Shown piece after piece: positions 23,755-32,557 of a stretch of DNA of 49,928 bases; position 1 is the stretch's first letter; each line of letters begins with the position of its first letter. The position numbers and the translations under genes were made by a program. The stretch is taken from contig JANNBJ010000103.1 of NCBI GenBank assembly GCA_031385325.1, positions 1 through 49,928 on the forward strand, given 5' to 3'. This DNA comes from SYFY01 sp031385325 (GTDB lineage Bacteria > Pseudomonadota > Gammaproteobacteria > Pseudomonadales > Azotimanducaceae). The notes under the pieces are model-generated. The model made no database searches and was not told the origin of the DNA. It worked only from the letters and a program-made list of their open reading frames with translations.

Positions 23755-24530
23755 CCATGTCCGGTGGGCAGGCGCACCACGTTATTTGCGACCATCGCGG
23801 ACTCCATCGGTTCATCTGCGTCGAGGTCATCTCCGACTGGCGGGCGATCTGTCGCATTCAAGTCGATAATTGCCGCATCGTGGCCTGCGTCGTTGGCCGC
23901 GACGATCTCGCCGGCCGCTTCTTCACCAACAATCAGTTCAACGCTGACTCCCGACTCAAACACCGCTTCCTGCACATCAGCGGCATCGTGCTCCAGCAGG
24001 CTGCGAATTTCGGCGAGTGGCGGCAGATCACCGAGTGAAGCGACGTTGAAATAATCCAGGAATTCCCTGGTGGTTCCATACAACGATGGTTTGCCAGGTG
24101 TGTCGCGAGTGCCAACGATCCGGATCCAGCCGCGCTCCATCAGGGTTCGTATGATGTTCGGGCTGACGGCTACCCCACGCACCACTTCGATATCGGCTCG
24201 CGTCAGGGGTTGTTTATAGGCGATCAGGGCCAGCGTCTCGAGGAACGCTCGGGAGTACTTGCCGGGCTTTTCTTCCCACAAACGACTCACCCATTCGGAC
24301 AACTCCTGGCGCACCTGAAAGCGGTAACCTGAAGCCACTTTTTTCAGTTCAAAGCCTCGGTCTTCGCACGCGGCTTCCAGCGTCTCCAGACTTTCTTTCA
24401 CAGCCTGGCGCAGTTCATCGATGGGAATTTCTCCCCGCTTGAACAGCCTGACAAGACGCTCCACGCTGAGTGGTTCATCCGCGGCCATGAGCGCCGCTTC
24501 GATGATCTGTCTGATCCGGTTTCCTTCCAT
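23751..24530 (-). CDS. scpB: Segregation and condensation protein B
   Basis: A 259-residue protein with two winged-helix domains, starting MEGNRIRQIIEAALMAADEP. The core motif SRAFLETLALIAYKQPLTRA and RGVAVSPNIIRTLMERGWI are typical. It joins ScpA and SMC in chromosome condensation. A long acidic C-terminal tail (residues about 190-259) is less conserved. I chose ATG 24530, 7 bp after the scpA stop, because GGAGG lies 12 nt upstream at the scpA 3' end. The frame remains open upstream to 24635, inside scpA. Confidence 0.94.
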   Translation of the reverse strand: MEGNRIRQIIEAALMAADEPLSVERLVRLFKRGEIPIDELRQAVKESLETLEAACEDRGFELKKVASGYRFQVRQELSEWVSRLWEEKPGKYSRAFLETLALIAYKQPLTRADIEVVRGVAVSPNIIRTLMERGWIRIVGTRDTPGKPSLYGTTREFLDYFNVASLGDLPPLAEIRSLLEHDAADVQEAVFESGVSVELIVGEEAAGEIVAANDAGHDAAIIDLNATDRPPVGDDLDADEPMESAMVANNVVRLPTGHG

Positions 24531-24537
24531 TCTGCCG

Positions 24538-25419
24538 TCATTCCTCCAGTTGGGATGCGTACGGGTCATCTGACCTCGCACGCAGATAGATTGGCGCGAA
24601 GGGTTCGTTCTGAACCAGGTTGATGAGACCTGCACGAACCAGTTCCATCAGCGCCAGGAAGGTTACGATCACACCCCTACGTCCTTCAGCACGGGTAAAC
24701 AGCTGCTGAAACGACACAAAATCGCCGGCCGCAGAGATCAGCGCAAGAACGTTGGACATCCGTTCCCGAACCGATAGCGGTTCCAGCGTCACGCTATGAC
24801 TTGTATACAGTTCGGCGCGGCTGAGCACCTCGGCCAGCGCCAGCAGCAGCTCGCGCAAATCAACGGGCGGATCAACTCTTTCGCGCACCAGCTCGGGACG
24901 CTCGGGATGAACCAGGAAGATGTCGCGATCGACACGCGGCATTTTTTCCACGTCTTCTGCTGCGGTCTTGATCTGCTCGTATTCCTGCAGCCGCCTGATG
25001 AGTTCGGCGCGCGGATCGTCCTCATCATCAATAGCCTCGCCGGGTCTTGGCAGCAGCATTCGCGACTTGATCTCCGCCAGCAGCGCCGCCATCACCAGAT
25101 ACTCACCAACCAGTTCGAGCTGGAGCATGCTCATCAGTTCGATGTAACGGATGTACTGCGTGGTGATCTCGGCGACGTGAATTTCCAGAATATCGAGGTT
25201 CTGCTTGCGAATGAGATAGAGCAGCAGATCCAGCGGCCCTTCAAAGGTCTCCAGAAACACTTCGAGGGCCTCGGGCGGGATGTACAGATCGGTGGGTAGC
25301 TGCGTAACTGGCTTGCCCTGAACAACGGCAATCGTGTCCGCATCGTCGATCCGTGCCTGATCCAGCTTGTGCGGAACGCTTTCGAGGCTTTCAGCCACGT
25401 CGATAGCTTCCTCGCTCAC
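24538..25419 (-). CDS. scpA: Segregation and condensation protein A
   Basis: A 293-residue kleisin. The N-terminal helices read FEGPLDLLLYLIRKQNLDIL (about residues 55-75), followed by YIELMSMLQLELVGEYLVMAALL split over residues about 90-115, and LPRPGEAI. The C-terminal winged helix includes GVIVTFLALMELVRAGLI. ScpA bridges SMC heads with ScpB. It overlaps the trpS stop by 4 bp. The order trpS-scpA-scpB-rluB is common in gammaproteobacteria. Confidence 0.95.
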   Translation of the reverse strand: MSEEAIDVAESLESVPHKLDQARIDDADTIAVVQGKPVTQLPTDLYIPPEALEVFLETFEGPLDLLLYLIRKQNLDILEIHVAEITTQYIRYIELMSMLQLELVGEYLVMAALLAEIKSRMLLPRPGEAIDDEDDPRAELIRRLQEYEQIKTAAEDVEKMPRVDRDIFLVHPERPELVRERVDPPVDLRELLLALAEVLSRAELYTSHSVTLEPLSVRERMSNVLALISAAGDFVSFQQLFTRAEGRRGVIVTFLALMELVRAGLINLVQNEPFAPIYLRARSDDPYASQLEE

Positions 25420-26624
25420 GCGATACCGATGGCTTCACGCACATCCTCCAGAGTTTCGCGAGCAACCGCGCGGGCTGTTTCCGACCCCTCCTGAAGTATG
25501 GAATTCACCAGGTCCGGATCGTTTTCGAACTGTGCTGCCCGCTCTCGCATTTCACCCAGCTCAGCGTTGATCGCCGCGATCAACGGCTTCTTGCAATCCA
25601 CACAACCGATACCGGCCGAACGACAGCCCTCGTTGACCCAGTTCAGCAGGTCAGGTGGCGAGTACAGGTTATGCAGCGAAAACACCGGGCAATTATCCGG
25701 ATTGCCGGCATCGGTCCGGCGCGCACGCGCAGGATCGGTTTTCATCGTCCGGACTTTCTCTTCAACCTGTTTCGGTGTTTCCCGCAGCGTAATGGTGTTG
25801 TTGTACGACTTCGACATCTTCTCACCATCAAGACCTGGCACACGCGCCGCCGAAGTCACCAGCGCCTGAGGTTCTGGAAGAATGATTCGTCCGCCGCCTT
25901 CGAGATAACCGAAGAGCCGCTCCGAATCGCCAATGGAAAGGTTCTGATGCCCGGCGAGCAATGCCCGTGCGCGTTCCAGCGCCTCACCATCACCCTGTTC
26001 GAGATAGGCTCGGCGACTTTCGGTATACAGGCGCGCGGCTTTTTTGCCCAGCTTCGCAACGGCGGCCTCAGCCATCGCCTCGAAGCCGGTTTCCCGACCG
26101 TAGAGATGGTTGAATCGACGAGCGACTTCACGGGTCAGCTCAACATGGGCCACCTGATCGGCCCCGACCGGCACATGCCCGGCGCGATAGATGAGGATGT
26201 CGGCCGCCTGCAGCAGTGGATAACCCAGGAATCCGTAGGTGGCCAGATCCTTGTCGTTGAGCTTCAGCATCTGGTCCTTGTACGTCGGCACCCGTTCCAG
26301 CCAGGCCAGTGGCGTAATCATGGACAAAAGCAGCTGCAGTTCAGCGTGTTCCGGCACCCTGGATTGTACAAACAGCGTCGTCGAACCCGGGTTGAGCCCG
26401 GCTGCCAGCCAGTCGACCACCAACTCGAAAGTATGCTTCGGAATGTCGGCCGCGTTTTCGTAGGACGTGGTCAGCGCATGCCAGTCGGCCACAAAGAAGT
26501 AGCACTCGTACTCGTATTGCAACTTGACCCAATTTTTGAGCACACCATGGTAGTGACCAAGGTGTAACCGTCCTGTCGGACGCATGCCGGAAACGACACG
26601 TGTCGCCGAATCGCTGCTACTCAA
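25416..26624 (-). CDS. trpS: Tryptophanyl-tRNA synthetase
   Basis: A 402-residue class I synthetase. HIGH-type motif: GRLHLGHYHG. KMSKS: DGEKMSKSYNN. DCKKPLIAAINAEL lies near the C-terminus. It charges tRNA-Trp. I chose a TTG start at 26624 because GGGGAGGG lies 9 nt upstream and homologues begin just before TRVVSGMRPTG. The frame is open to 26687, but the upstream residues do not look like the family. A TATACT -10-like box is at 26667-26672 on the same strand. Confidence 0.95.
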   Translation of the reverse strand: MSSSDSATRVVSGMRPTGRLHLGHYHGVLKNWVKLQYEYECYFFVADWHALTTSYENAADIPKHTFELVVDWLAAGLNPGSTTLFVQSRVPEHAELQLLLSMITPLAWLERVPTYKDQMLKLNDKDLATYGFLGYPLLQAADILIYRAGHVPVGADQVAHVELTREVARRFNHLYGRETGFEAMAEAAVAKLGKKAARLYTESRRAYLEQGDGEALERARALLAGHQNLSIGDSERLFGYLEGGGRIILPEPQALVTSAARVPGLDGEKMSKSYNNTITLRETPKQVEEKVRTMKTDPARARRTDAGNPDNCPVFSLHNLYSPPDLLNWVNEGCRSAGIGCVDCKKPLIAAINAELGEMRERAAQFENDPDLVNSILQEGSETARAVARETLEDVREAIGIA

Positions 26625-26666
26625 GCGAACCACCCTCCCCGATGAGGTCTTGTTGTTATGGCCGGC

Positions 26667-26672
26667 AGTATA
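26667..26672 (-). promoter_or_regulatory. Possible -10 box for trpS
   Basis: TATACT on the minus strand, five of six to consensus, about 43 nt upstream of the trpS TTG. No clear -35 at 16-18 bp was found, so the call is weak. Confidence 0.25.
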
Positions 26673-26735
26673 CCGGCAGGGGTGCAACGAGAACGAGGGG
26701 CAATCTGACCAGCATGCATTGCACGCTGGGATCGG

Positions 26736-27350
26736 TCAGATGGTGAAGATTCCGGCACCTTGGCGAAGAATCACCGGGATGTCCTGGGTCAGGTCGACGA
26801 GAGTTGTGGATTCTGCGCCGCCGTGCCCACCATCGATGATGAGATCCACCCGATGTTCCAGCAGTTCCCGCAGGTCCTGCGGGTCGGTGGCGGGCGTCTC
26901 CTGCTCCGGTAGTCGCATCGTGGTGGTCATGATCGGCTCGCCAAGTTCTTCCAGCAGGCCACGCACGATGGCGTGGTCCGGCACCCGGATGCCAATCGTC
27001 TTGCGCTTCTCGTGCACCAGCCGGCGCGGAGTTTCCCGGCTGGCCGCCAATACAAAGGTGAATGCGCCAGGCGTGTAGCGCTTGAGAATTCGGTACTGCG
27101 TGTTGTCGACACGGGCATAAGTCGACAGCTCGGAAAGGTCGCGGCAGGCCAGTGTCAACATGTGGTTCTTGTCCAGCCGCCGCAGGTTTTCAACCCGATC
27201 GATCGCCTTCTTGTCGCCGATATGACAACCCAGCGCATACGTCGTGTCGGTCGGGTACACCACCAATCCGCCCTCACGCAGGATCTGCGCCGCCCTGGAG
27301 AGCAGCCGCTTCTGCGGGTGAGTGGGATGAACTTCGAAGTACTGGCTCAT
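26736..27350 (-). CDS. yciO: Sua5/YciO/YrdC-family protein (YciO-like)
   Basis: A 204-residue protein of the threonylcarbamoyladenylate synthase fold. It starts MSQYFEVHPTHPQKRLLSRA and has GGLVVYPTDTTYALGC, ENLRRLDKNHMLTLACRDL (KRP-type nucleotide-binding region) and GIRVPDHAIVRGLLEELGEP. The YciO branch resembles TsaC, but its own role is not firmly established. The length agrees with E. coli YciO (206). I chose ATG 27350 on that basis; the frame stays open to 27626. It lies 111 bp before trpS on the same strand and is divergent from yciB. Confidence 0.88.
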   Translation of the reverse strand: MSQYFEVHPTHPQKRLLSRAAQILREGGLVVYPTDTTYALGCHIGDKKAIDRVENLRRLDKNHMLTLACRDLSELSTYARVDNTQYRILKRYTPGAFTFVLAASRETPRRLVHEKRKTIGIRVPDHAIVRGLLEELGEPIMTTTMRLPEQETPATDPQDLRELLEHRVDLIIDGGHGGAESTTLVDLTQDIPVILRQGAGIFTI

Positions 27351-27492
27351 GCTGAAACCGATGGCACGGTCGACGAGTGTGTTCAGGAATTCGGAAAAAA
27401 GATAGATCGACGGCACGCCACATGCGGCTCGCCACATGAGGTCAGGCCAAACAACCTCCGTCACTCCCAACGGCAGCGGCCGAGATTCCGGT

Positions 27493-27520
27493 TTGCGCCG
27501 CAACGCCACACCTCTATCAT
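27493..27520 (+). promoter_or_regulatory. Candidate promoter for the yciB run
   Basis: TTGCGC (27493-27498) and TATCAT (27515-27520) are spaced by 16 bp, three and five of six matches to sigma-70 consensus. The expected start is near 27527, about 26 nt before the TTG of yciB. The full divergent gap 27351-27552 otherwise shows no repeat or hairpin that I could support. Confidence 0.4.
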
Positions 27521-27552
27521 CCAACGCCTCAATCCGTCCCGAGCACTCAGGC

Positions 27553-28140
27553 TTGAACCAGCTCTTCGACTTCCTGCCCATCGCGGTGTTTGCAGCGGTG
27601 TTCTTCAGCACTGATCCACCGAACAATATCTTCTACGCAACCGGTGCGTTGATGGCCGGGGTGACGATCCAGATGGTGAGCTACTGGCTGCTGCGCAAGC
27701 CAATCGGTGGGCAGCTGAAGTTCACGTTCTGGGCCAGCATCATTCTCGGCGGGATGACGCTGTTTCTGCGCGATGCAGCCTTCATCCAGTGGAAACCGAC
27801 CATCGTCAACTGGTCACTGGCCATCGTGCTGCTGGTCTCGGAGCGTCTGACCGGGCGCAACATGCTCAAACTCCTGCTCGGCCCACAACTTACGTTGCCT
27901 GATCACGTGTGGCGTAACCTCGGTTATGGCTGGGCCGCAGGATTCATCCTGTCGGGAGTGCTGAACCTGGGGGTCGCATGGAACTACTCCATGGAATTCT
28001 GGGTGACCTACAAACTGGTTGGTGGCTTTGCCCTGACCCTGCTCTACATCATCCTGACCATCGTGTATCTTGCGCGGCTCGGTCACCTCAAGGACCCCAA
28101 TGCCGAACCGCAGCCGCCGTCAAACCATGACCGCCCATAA
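27553..28140 (+). CDS. yciB: Inner-membrane septation protein YciB/IspZ
   Basis: A 195-residue protein with about five to six membrane segments. It starts with LNQLFDFLPIAVFAAVFF, and internal family motifs are TFWASIILGGMTLFLRDAAF, FIQWKPTIVNW and LTLPDHVWRNLGYGWA. YciB takes part in cell-envelope upkeep and division in enterobacteria. The start is a TTG at 27553, since homologues begin right before the QLFDFLP part; an in-frame start at 27436 would add 39 residues without a family match. It overlaps the SH3-domain gene by 14 bp. Confidence 0.9.
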   Translation: MNQLFDFLPIAVFAAVFFSTDPPNNIFYATGALMAGVTIQMVSYWLLRKPIGGQLKFTFWASIILGGMTLFLRDAAFIQWKPTIVNWSLAIVLLVSERLTGRNMLKLLLGPQLTLPDHVWRNLGYGWAAGFILSGVLNLGVAWNYSMEFWVTYKLVGGFALTLLYIILTIVYLARLGHLKDPNAEPQPPSNHDRP

Positions 28141-28777
28141 CACCCGGTTGTGGTTGTTCGCTTTTGCCTGTCTGATTTTGCCCGTCCATGCCGAATATGT
28201 CAGCGACGATCTGAGCGTTGAACTGCGCAGCGGCTCATCCACCGAATACCGCATCATCAATTTTCTCAAGGGTGGCAGCTCCTTTGAGGTGGTGGAAACC
28301 AGTGACAAGTTCACGAAAGTCCGCACCGCCAACGGCACCGAAGGCTGGATCTCGAACCAATATGTGGTGAGTGAACCAGGCGCCAGGTCAAAACTGAAAG
28401 ATGCCGAAGCACGCATCGAAAAATTGCAGGCGAATCTGGATGAAGCCACTGCCGGCAGTGGCAACGTCTTCAAGAAACTGGAAACCGCTGAGACCGACAT
28501 CACCACGCTCACTGCCGCGCTGGAAGAAGCAAGCGCTGATCTGGCACGAGTGCGCGCGGCGTCCGCTGGCGCCGTGGAAGCGGCGGACAAACTGAAGAGC
28601 CTGGAAGAATTGAATGCACGGTTGCGCAACGAACTGCGCGACGTCGCGGCGGATCGCGAGCGATTGGCCAAGAACCTCGAAGAGCGATGGCTGCTGATTG
28701 GTGCAGGTCTGTTGTTTGGCGGATTGCTGCTGGGCGTCATCATCAAATCGAGACCCCGTCGAAGCGCCTGGTCGTGA
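28127..28777 (+). CDS. SH3-domain, coiled-coil membrane protein (TIGR04211/YgiM-like)
   Basis: A 216-residue protein with a signal peptide (residues 1-20, ending PVHA). Next is a bacterial SH3 domain (about 21-85: YVSDDLSVELRSGSSTEYRI, then GTEGWISNQYV). A coiled coil (about 90-185) and a C-terminal membrane anchor (WLLIGAGLLFGGLLLGVII) follow, then a basic tip. This is the layout of the TIGR04211 family (E. coli YgiM). Its role is unknown; SH3b domains usually bind cell-wall peptides. It overlaps yciB by 14 bp and pdxJ by 1 bp (TGATG), which implies coupled translation. Confidence 0.88.
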   Translation: MTAHNTRLWLFAFACLILPVHAEYVSDDLSVELRSGSSTEYRIINFLKGGSSFEVVETSDKFTKVRTANGTEGWISNQYVVSEPGARSKLKDAEARIEKLQANLDEATAGSGNVFKKLETAETDITTLTAALEEASADLARVRAASAGAVEAADKLKSLEELNARLRNELRDVAADRERLAKNLEERWLLIGAGLLFGGLLLGVIIKSRPRRSAWS

Positions 28778-29547
28778 TGACGCTCAGCGTCAACCTCAAC
28801 AAGATCGCGACCTTGCGCAATGCACGAGGCGGCACGATCCCGGACGTTGTGCAGGCAGCCAGAACCGTGCTCGACGCCGGTGCCAATGGCATCACCGTGC
28901 ATCCGCGACCTGACCTTCGACACATCACGCCTGCCGACGTTCATGCTCTGTCATCGCTGCTGCGCACTGAGTATCCGGACATCGAATTCAATATTGAAGG
29001 CAACCCCGTACCCGGCCCTCGCGACAACGGTTATCCAGGGCTGGATGCGCTGATCGAGGCAAGTACACCGGCTCAGGCAACGCTCGTACCCGACGCGGAT
29101 AACCAGCTCACCAGCGATCACGGCTGGGATTTACTGGGGGATAACGGGCTACTGATGGAGCGCATCACCCGCTATCACGCCTGGGGTGCACGGGTCTCGC
29201 TGTTCATGGATACCGATCTGCGCGCGATCGATCGAGCCAAGCGTGTCGGAGCCGACCGGATCGAACTGTATACCGGTCCTTTCGCCGATGCGGTTGCGAA
29301 GCACGGGCCGCTTTCCACCGAAGCGAGTTGCAGCCTCGCCGAGTACCGGGCTGCAGCCAGTCATGCCCAACAACTCGGGCTTGGCGTCAACGCCGGGCAT
29401 GATCTGAACCTGATCAATCTGCCACTGCTGGCCACCATCGACGCGGTAGTCGAAGTGTCCATCGGCCATGCGCTGATCGCCGATGCACTCTATGCAGGGC
29501 TTGAGCCCACCATTCGTGCGTATCTGCGCGCGCTCGGTCGAGCCTGA
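28777..29547 (+). CDS. pdxJ: Pyridoxine 5'-phosphate synthase
   Basis: A 256-residue TIM-barrel enzyme starting MTLSVNLNKIATLRNARGG. GANGITVHPRPDLRHI, FNIEGNP and then RIELYTGPFAD and GVNAGHDLNLINLP are the phosphate and active-site motifs. It condenses 1-deoxyxylulose-5-phosphate with 3-amino-2-oxopropyl phosphate to make pyridoxine phosphate, the last steps of the DXP-dependent B6 pathway. SerC of this window also acts in that pathway. The ATG overlaps the preceding TGA by one base. Confidence 0.95.
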   Translation: MTLSVNLNKIATLRNARGGTIPDVVQAARTVLDAGANGITVHPRPDLRHITPADVHALSSLLRTEYPDIEFNIEGNPVPGPRDNGYPGLDALIEASTPAQATLVPDADNQLTSDHGWDLLGDNGLLMERITRYHAWGARVSLFMDTDLRAIDRAKRVGADRIELYTGPFADAVAKHGPLSTEASCSLAEYRAAASHAQQLGLGVNAGHDLNLINLPLLATIDAVVEVSIGHALIADALYAGLEPTIRAYLRALGRA

Positions 29548-29573
29548 CTTCAATCCTACATCTGGAGCAACTC

Positions 29574-30146
29574 ATGACATCACGTCGCACCTGGTTCCGT
29601 TCATCGCTGGTATTTGCCGGCCTGCTGATTCTGCTCACCCGTCCCGCGTTCGCTGACAACGCTTCCGTGCGATTCACCACCTCCGTTGGTGTCATCGACG
29701 TCGTGCTGTACGCTGATCAGGCGCCCAAGACGGTTGAAAATTTCCTTCAACTAGTGGACGAAGGGTTCTACAACGGATTGATTTTCCATCGCGTCGTCGC
29801 GGGGTTCGTGATTCAGGCGGGTGGATTCGACGCCAAGATGGTCAGCCGGGAATCACCCCGCACCGTCGTCAATGAGTCCAAGGTCGGGCTGGGCAATCGC
29901 AAGGGAACACTGGCCATGGCGAGAACCGATGACCCGGATTCGGCGGACTCGCAGTTTTTCATCAACGTCGAGGACAACCTCAACCTCAATGCCAAACCAG
30001 GGATGCCCGGTTATGCCGTGTTTGGCGAGGTAGTGTCCGGTATGGACGTGGTGGTGCAGATCGAACTCACACCGGTTGCGACCGTTGCTGGAATGCAGGG
30101 CGTGCCGGTCGAACCGATTGTCATCGAGAAAGCCGAACGGATCTGA
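29574..30146 (+). CDS. ppiA: Periplasmic cyclophilin-type peptidyl-prolyl isomerase
   Basis: A 190-residue cyclophilin with a signal peptide (residues 1-27, LLILLTRPAFADN). The isomerase domain starts at VRFTTSVGVIDVVLYADQAP, with NFLQLVDEGFYNGLIFHRVV and FVIQAGGF. The catalytic Arg is in FHRV, and DSQFFIN is conserved. It accelerates prolyl cis-trans steps in periplasmic protein folding. It lies 26 bp after pdxJ and 78 bp before the cold-shock-domain gene. Confidence 0.93.
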   Translation: MTSRRTWFRSSLVFAGLLILLTRPAFADNASVRFTTSVGVIDVVLYADQAPKTVENFLQLVDEGFYNGLIFHRVVAGFVIQAGGFDAKMVSRESPRTVVNESKVGLGNRKGTLAMARTDDPDSADSQFFINVEDNLNLNAKPGMPGYAVFGEVVSGMDVVVQIELTPVATVAGMQGVPVEPIVIEKAERI

Positions 30147-30224
30147 CGCTGTGATGGGCGATCCATGCCCACTGGGTTGACCAGCCTGTTAACATCCCCC
30201 CTTTGCCCGGAGCAGTTTTTCACC

Positions 30225-30806
30225 ATGCAGATCGTTTTTATCGGCTTCCTTGCCCTCTTTTTTGGCGCAGCCATCGCTAATCTCATGCCGCTGGTCGCGC
30301 CAGACAGCACGTTGGCGCTGATGGTGGTCACGTCCATTGCCTTGTTCCTGACCGGACTGATTTCCCGACGAATGGGTCGCGGCGCCCCGGCCGCGTCGGC
30401 CGCGGCGTCGGTTCGAGAGAAAGCAGTCACCCCGGCCCCCCCGGCCAATGGTGCATCAATCAGTCAAAACGTGGGCCAGACCGAACGCAAGCGTGGATCC
30501 CAGGACACTGCGCCTTCGCGTCCTGATCGGCACGCAGACGACTCCCGCGCAACAAGACAACAGACGCCCAATCCGGACGCTGCCAACGAAGATGGCACCG
30601 TCAAGTGGTTCAATCGCACCAAGGGGTTCGGCTTCATCGTGCGCGCTTCCGGTGACGAAATATTCGTGCATCAGCGCTCCATCGTGCGCACCGGCCGGGG
30701 TGATGATCGCCAACGACCCATGCTGCGTGATGGCCAGAAAGTGCGATTCAGTGTTACCAACCATGACAAGGGCTTGCAGGCCGAAGACGTCATTGCTCTC
30801 GACTGA
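30225..30806 (+). CDS. Membrane-anchored cold-shock-domain protein
   Basis: A 193-residue protein. Two hydrophobic segments (about residues 1-20 and 28-48) are followed by a polar Ala/Pro/Arg-rich linker (about 50-125). The C-terminal cold-shock domain has GTVKWFNRTKGFGFIV with RNP1 (KGFGFI) and RNP2-like EIFVHQRSI. A nucleic-acid-binding domain tethered to the inner membrane is unusual; cytoplasmic CspA-type proteins are about 70 residues. It may hold mRNA near the membrane, but no function is known. I chose ATG 30225 because the hydrophobic segment begins there; the frame is open to 30165. It precedes argS by 12 bp. Confidence 0.85.
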   Translation: MQIVFIGFLALFFGAAIANLMPLVAPDSTLALMVVTSIALFLTGLISRRMGRGAPAASAAASVREKAVTPAPPANGASISQNVGQTERKRGSQDTAPSRPDRHADDSRATRQQTPNPDAANEDGTVKWFNRTKGFGFIVRASGDEIFVHQRSIVRTGRGDDRQRPMLRDGQKVRFSVTNHDKGLQAEDVIALD

Positions 30807-30818
30807 TTCGATCACGCC

Positions 30819-32513
30819 ATGAATCTGCGCAATCTCCTGGAAACACGGGTTGTCCTGGCTATGCAGGCCTGTGGGCTGGACGGCAATCCGCAGCTGCAAA
30901 CTGCGGCGCGTCCGGAGTTTGGTGACTATCAGGTCAACGGCATCATGGCACTGGCCAAGCAAGCCAGGCGCAATCCGCGGGAATTGGCCGCTGAAGTCGT
31001 CGCTGCGCTGAAGACTGCGGATATCACCGAAGCTGCCGAAATCGCCGGCCCGGGATTCATCAATCTGCGCTTCACAGCGGATGCTCTCGGTGCGGCGCTT
31101 GCGAGTTCGACTCGAATCGAGCAGACCACCACGCCACAGACCGTCGTCATCGATTACTCCGCGCCTAATCTGGCGAAAGAGATGCACGTCGGGCACTTGC
31201 GCAGCACTATCATTGGCGATGCGATGGTGCGCACCCTCGAAGCACTCGGCCACCATGTGATCAAACAGAATCACGTTGGCGACTGGGGCACCCAGTTCGG
31301 CATGCTGCTCACACACATGCAGGGCAACAACGAAAACACGCAGGTATTGGCCGATCTGGAAACGTTTTACGTCCAGGCCAAGCAGCGATTCGATAACGAA
31401 CCGGAGTTCGCCGCGCAGGCGCGGGCCAATGTGGTCGCATTGCAGTCTGGCAATCCGGCAGCTCGCGCTGCGTGGCAGCAGTTCATCGACATTTCGCTGT
31501 CCCATTGCCAGGCGGTCTACGATCGGCTGGGTGTGTTGCTGCAACCCGTCGATGTGATGCCCGAGAGCGCCTACAACGATGACCTGTTGCCCGTGGTTAC
31601 CTCGCTTCGCGAGCAAGGCCTGCTGGTTGAATCTGATGGTGCGTTATGCGTATTCCTCGACCAGTTCAAGGGCAAGGACGGTACGCCGCTTCCACTCATC
31701 GTACAAAAAACCGATGGTGGCTTTCTGTATGCCACCACCGATCTCGCGGCGATACGGCATCGTCACAAGACGCTGCACGCGGATCGGGTGCTCTATTTTG
31801 TCGATGCACGACAGGCCCTGCACTTCAGACAGGTGTTTGCAGTGGCCCAAGCGGCCGGATTTGCCCCGCAAACCATGCGGCTCGAACATCTTCCGTTCGG
31901 AGCGATGCTTGGCAAGGATGGTCGACCGTTCAAGACCCGGGCTGGTGGAACCGTCAAACTGGTCGATCTGTTGACCGAGGCAGAATCACGCGCCCGCGCC
32001 ATCGTCGACACCAAGAGCACGGACGTGCCTGTCGATGAGCGTGACAGGATTGCACACGCAGTGGGAATCGGCGCGGTAAAGTACGCCGATCTCTCCAAGC
32101 ACCGCACCAATGATTACGTGTTTGACTGGGAGCAGATGCTCTCGTTCGATGGCAACACGGCACCCTATCTGCAGTATGCCTGTGCGCGCATTCGCAGCCT
32201 GTTCCGCCGCGCTGAAGGATCATCCGAAACCACAGGACTGAATCCGCAGCACGTCGCTGAACGCCAGCTGGCCATGCAGCTGCTGCGTTTTCAGGAGGTT
32301 GTGGAGCAGGTGGGCAACGAAGGGTGCCCGCATCATCTGTGCGGTTATCTGTACGATCTGGCCACCCGGTTCAGCCAGTTCTATGAACAGTGTCCAGTCC
32401 TGAGCGCCGAGGCAGATGATCGCGCACGCCGTCTGGCTTATTGCCGGAGAACGCTGAATACGCTGGAGACAGGGCTTTCACTGCTCGGGATCGAAGTGCC
32501 CGAACGGATGTAA
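30819..32513 (+). CDS. argS: Arginyl-tRNA synthetase
   Basis: A 564-residue class I synthetase. The HIGH-type motif is in DYSAPNLAKEMHVGHLRST. NHVGDWGTQFGML follows. The KMSKS region is replaced by GKDGRPFKTRAGGTVKL, as in other ArgRS. The C-terminal DALR domain lies from about residue 440, starting after YADLSKHRTNDYVFDWEQML. Length is close to the E. coli enzyme (577). It starts 12 bp after the cold-shock-domain gene and ends 44 bp before the convergent desaturase. Confidence 0.97.
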   Translation: MNLRNLLETRVVLAMQACGLDGNPQLQTAARPEFGDYQVNGIMALAKQARRNPRELAAEVVAALKTADITEAAEIAGPGFINLRFTADALGAALASSTRIEQTTTPQTVVIDYSAPNLAKEMHVGHLRSTIIGDAMVRTLEALGHHVIKQNHVGDWGTQFGMLLTHMQGNNENTQVLADLETFYVQAKQRFDNEPEFAAQARANVVALQSGNPAARAAWQQFIDISLSHCQAVYDRLGVLLQPVDVMPESAYNDDLLPVVTSLREQGLLVESDGALCVFLDQFKGKDGTPLPLIVQKTDGGFLYATTDLAAIRHRHKTLHADRVLYFVDARQALHFRQVFAVAQAAGFAPQTMRLEHLPFGAMLGKDGRPFKTRAGGTVKLVDLLTEAESRARAIVDTKSTDVPVDERDRIAHAVGIGAVKYADLSKHRTNDYVFDWEQMLSFDGNTAPYLQYACARIRSLFRRAEGSSETTGLNPQHVAERQLAMQLLRFQEVVEQVGNEGCPHHLCGYLYDLATRFSQFYEQCPVLSAEADDRARRLAYCRRTLNTLETGLSLLGIEVPERM

Positions 32514-32557
32514 CGATTCGAAGAAGGGGCCGACTGTTCCAGCCTGCCCCGGTTCAA

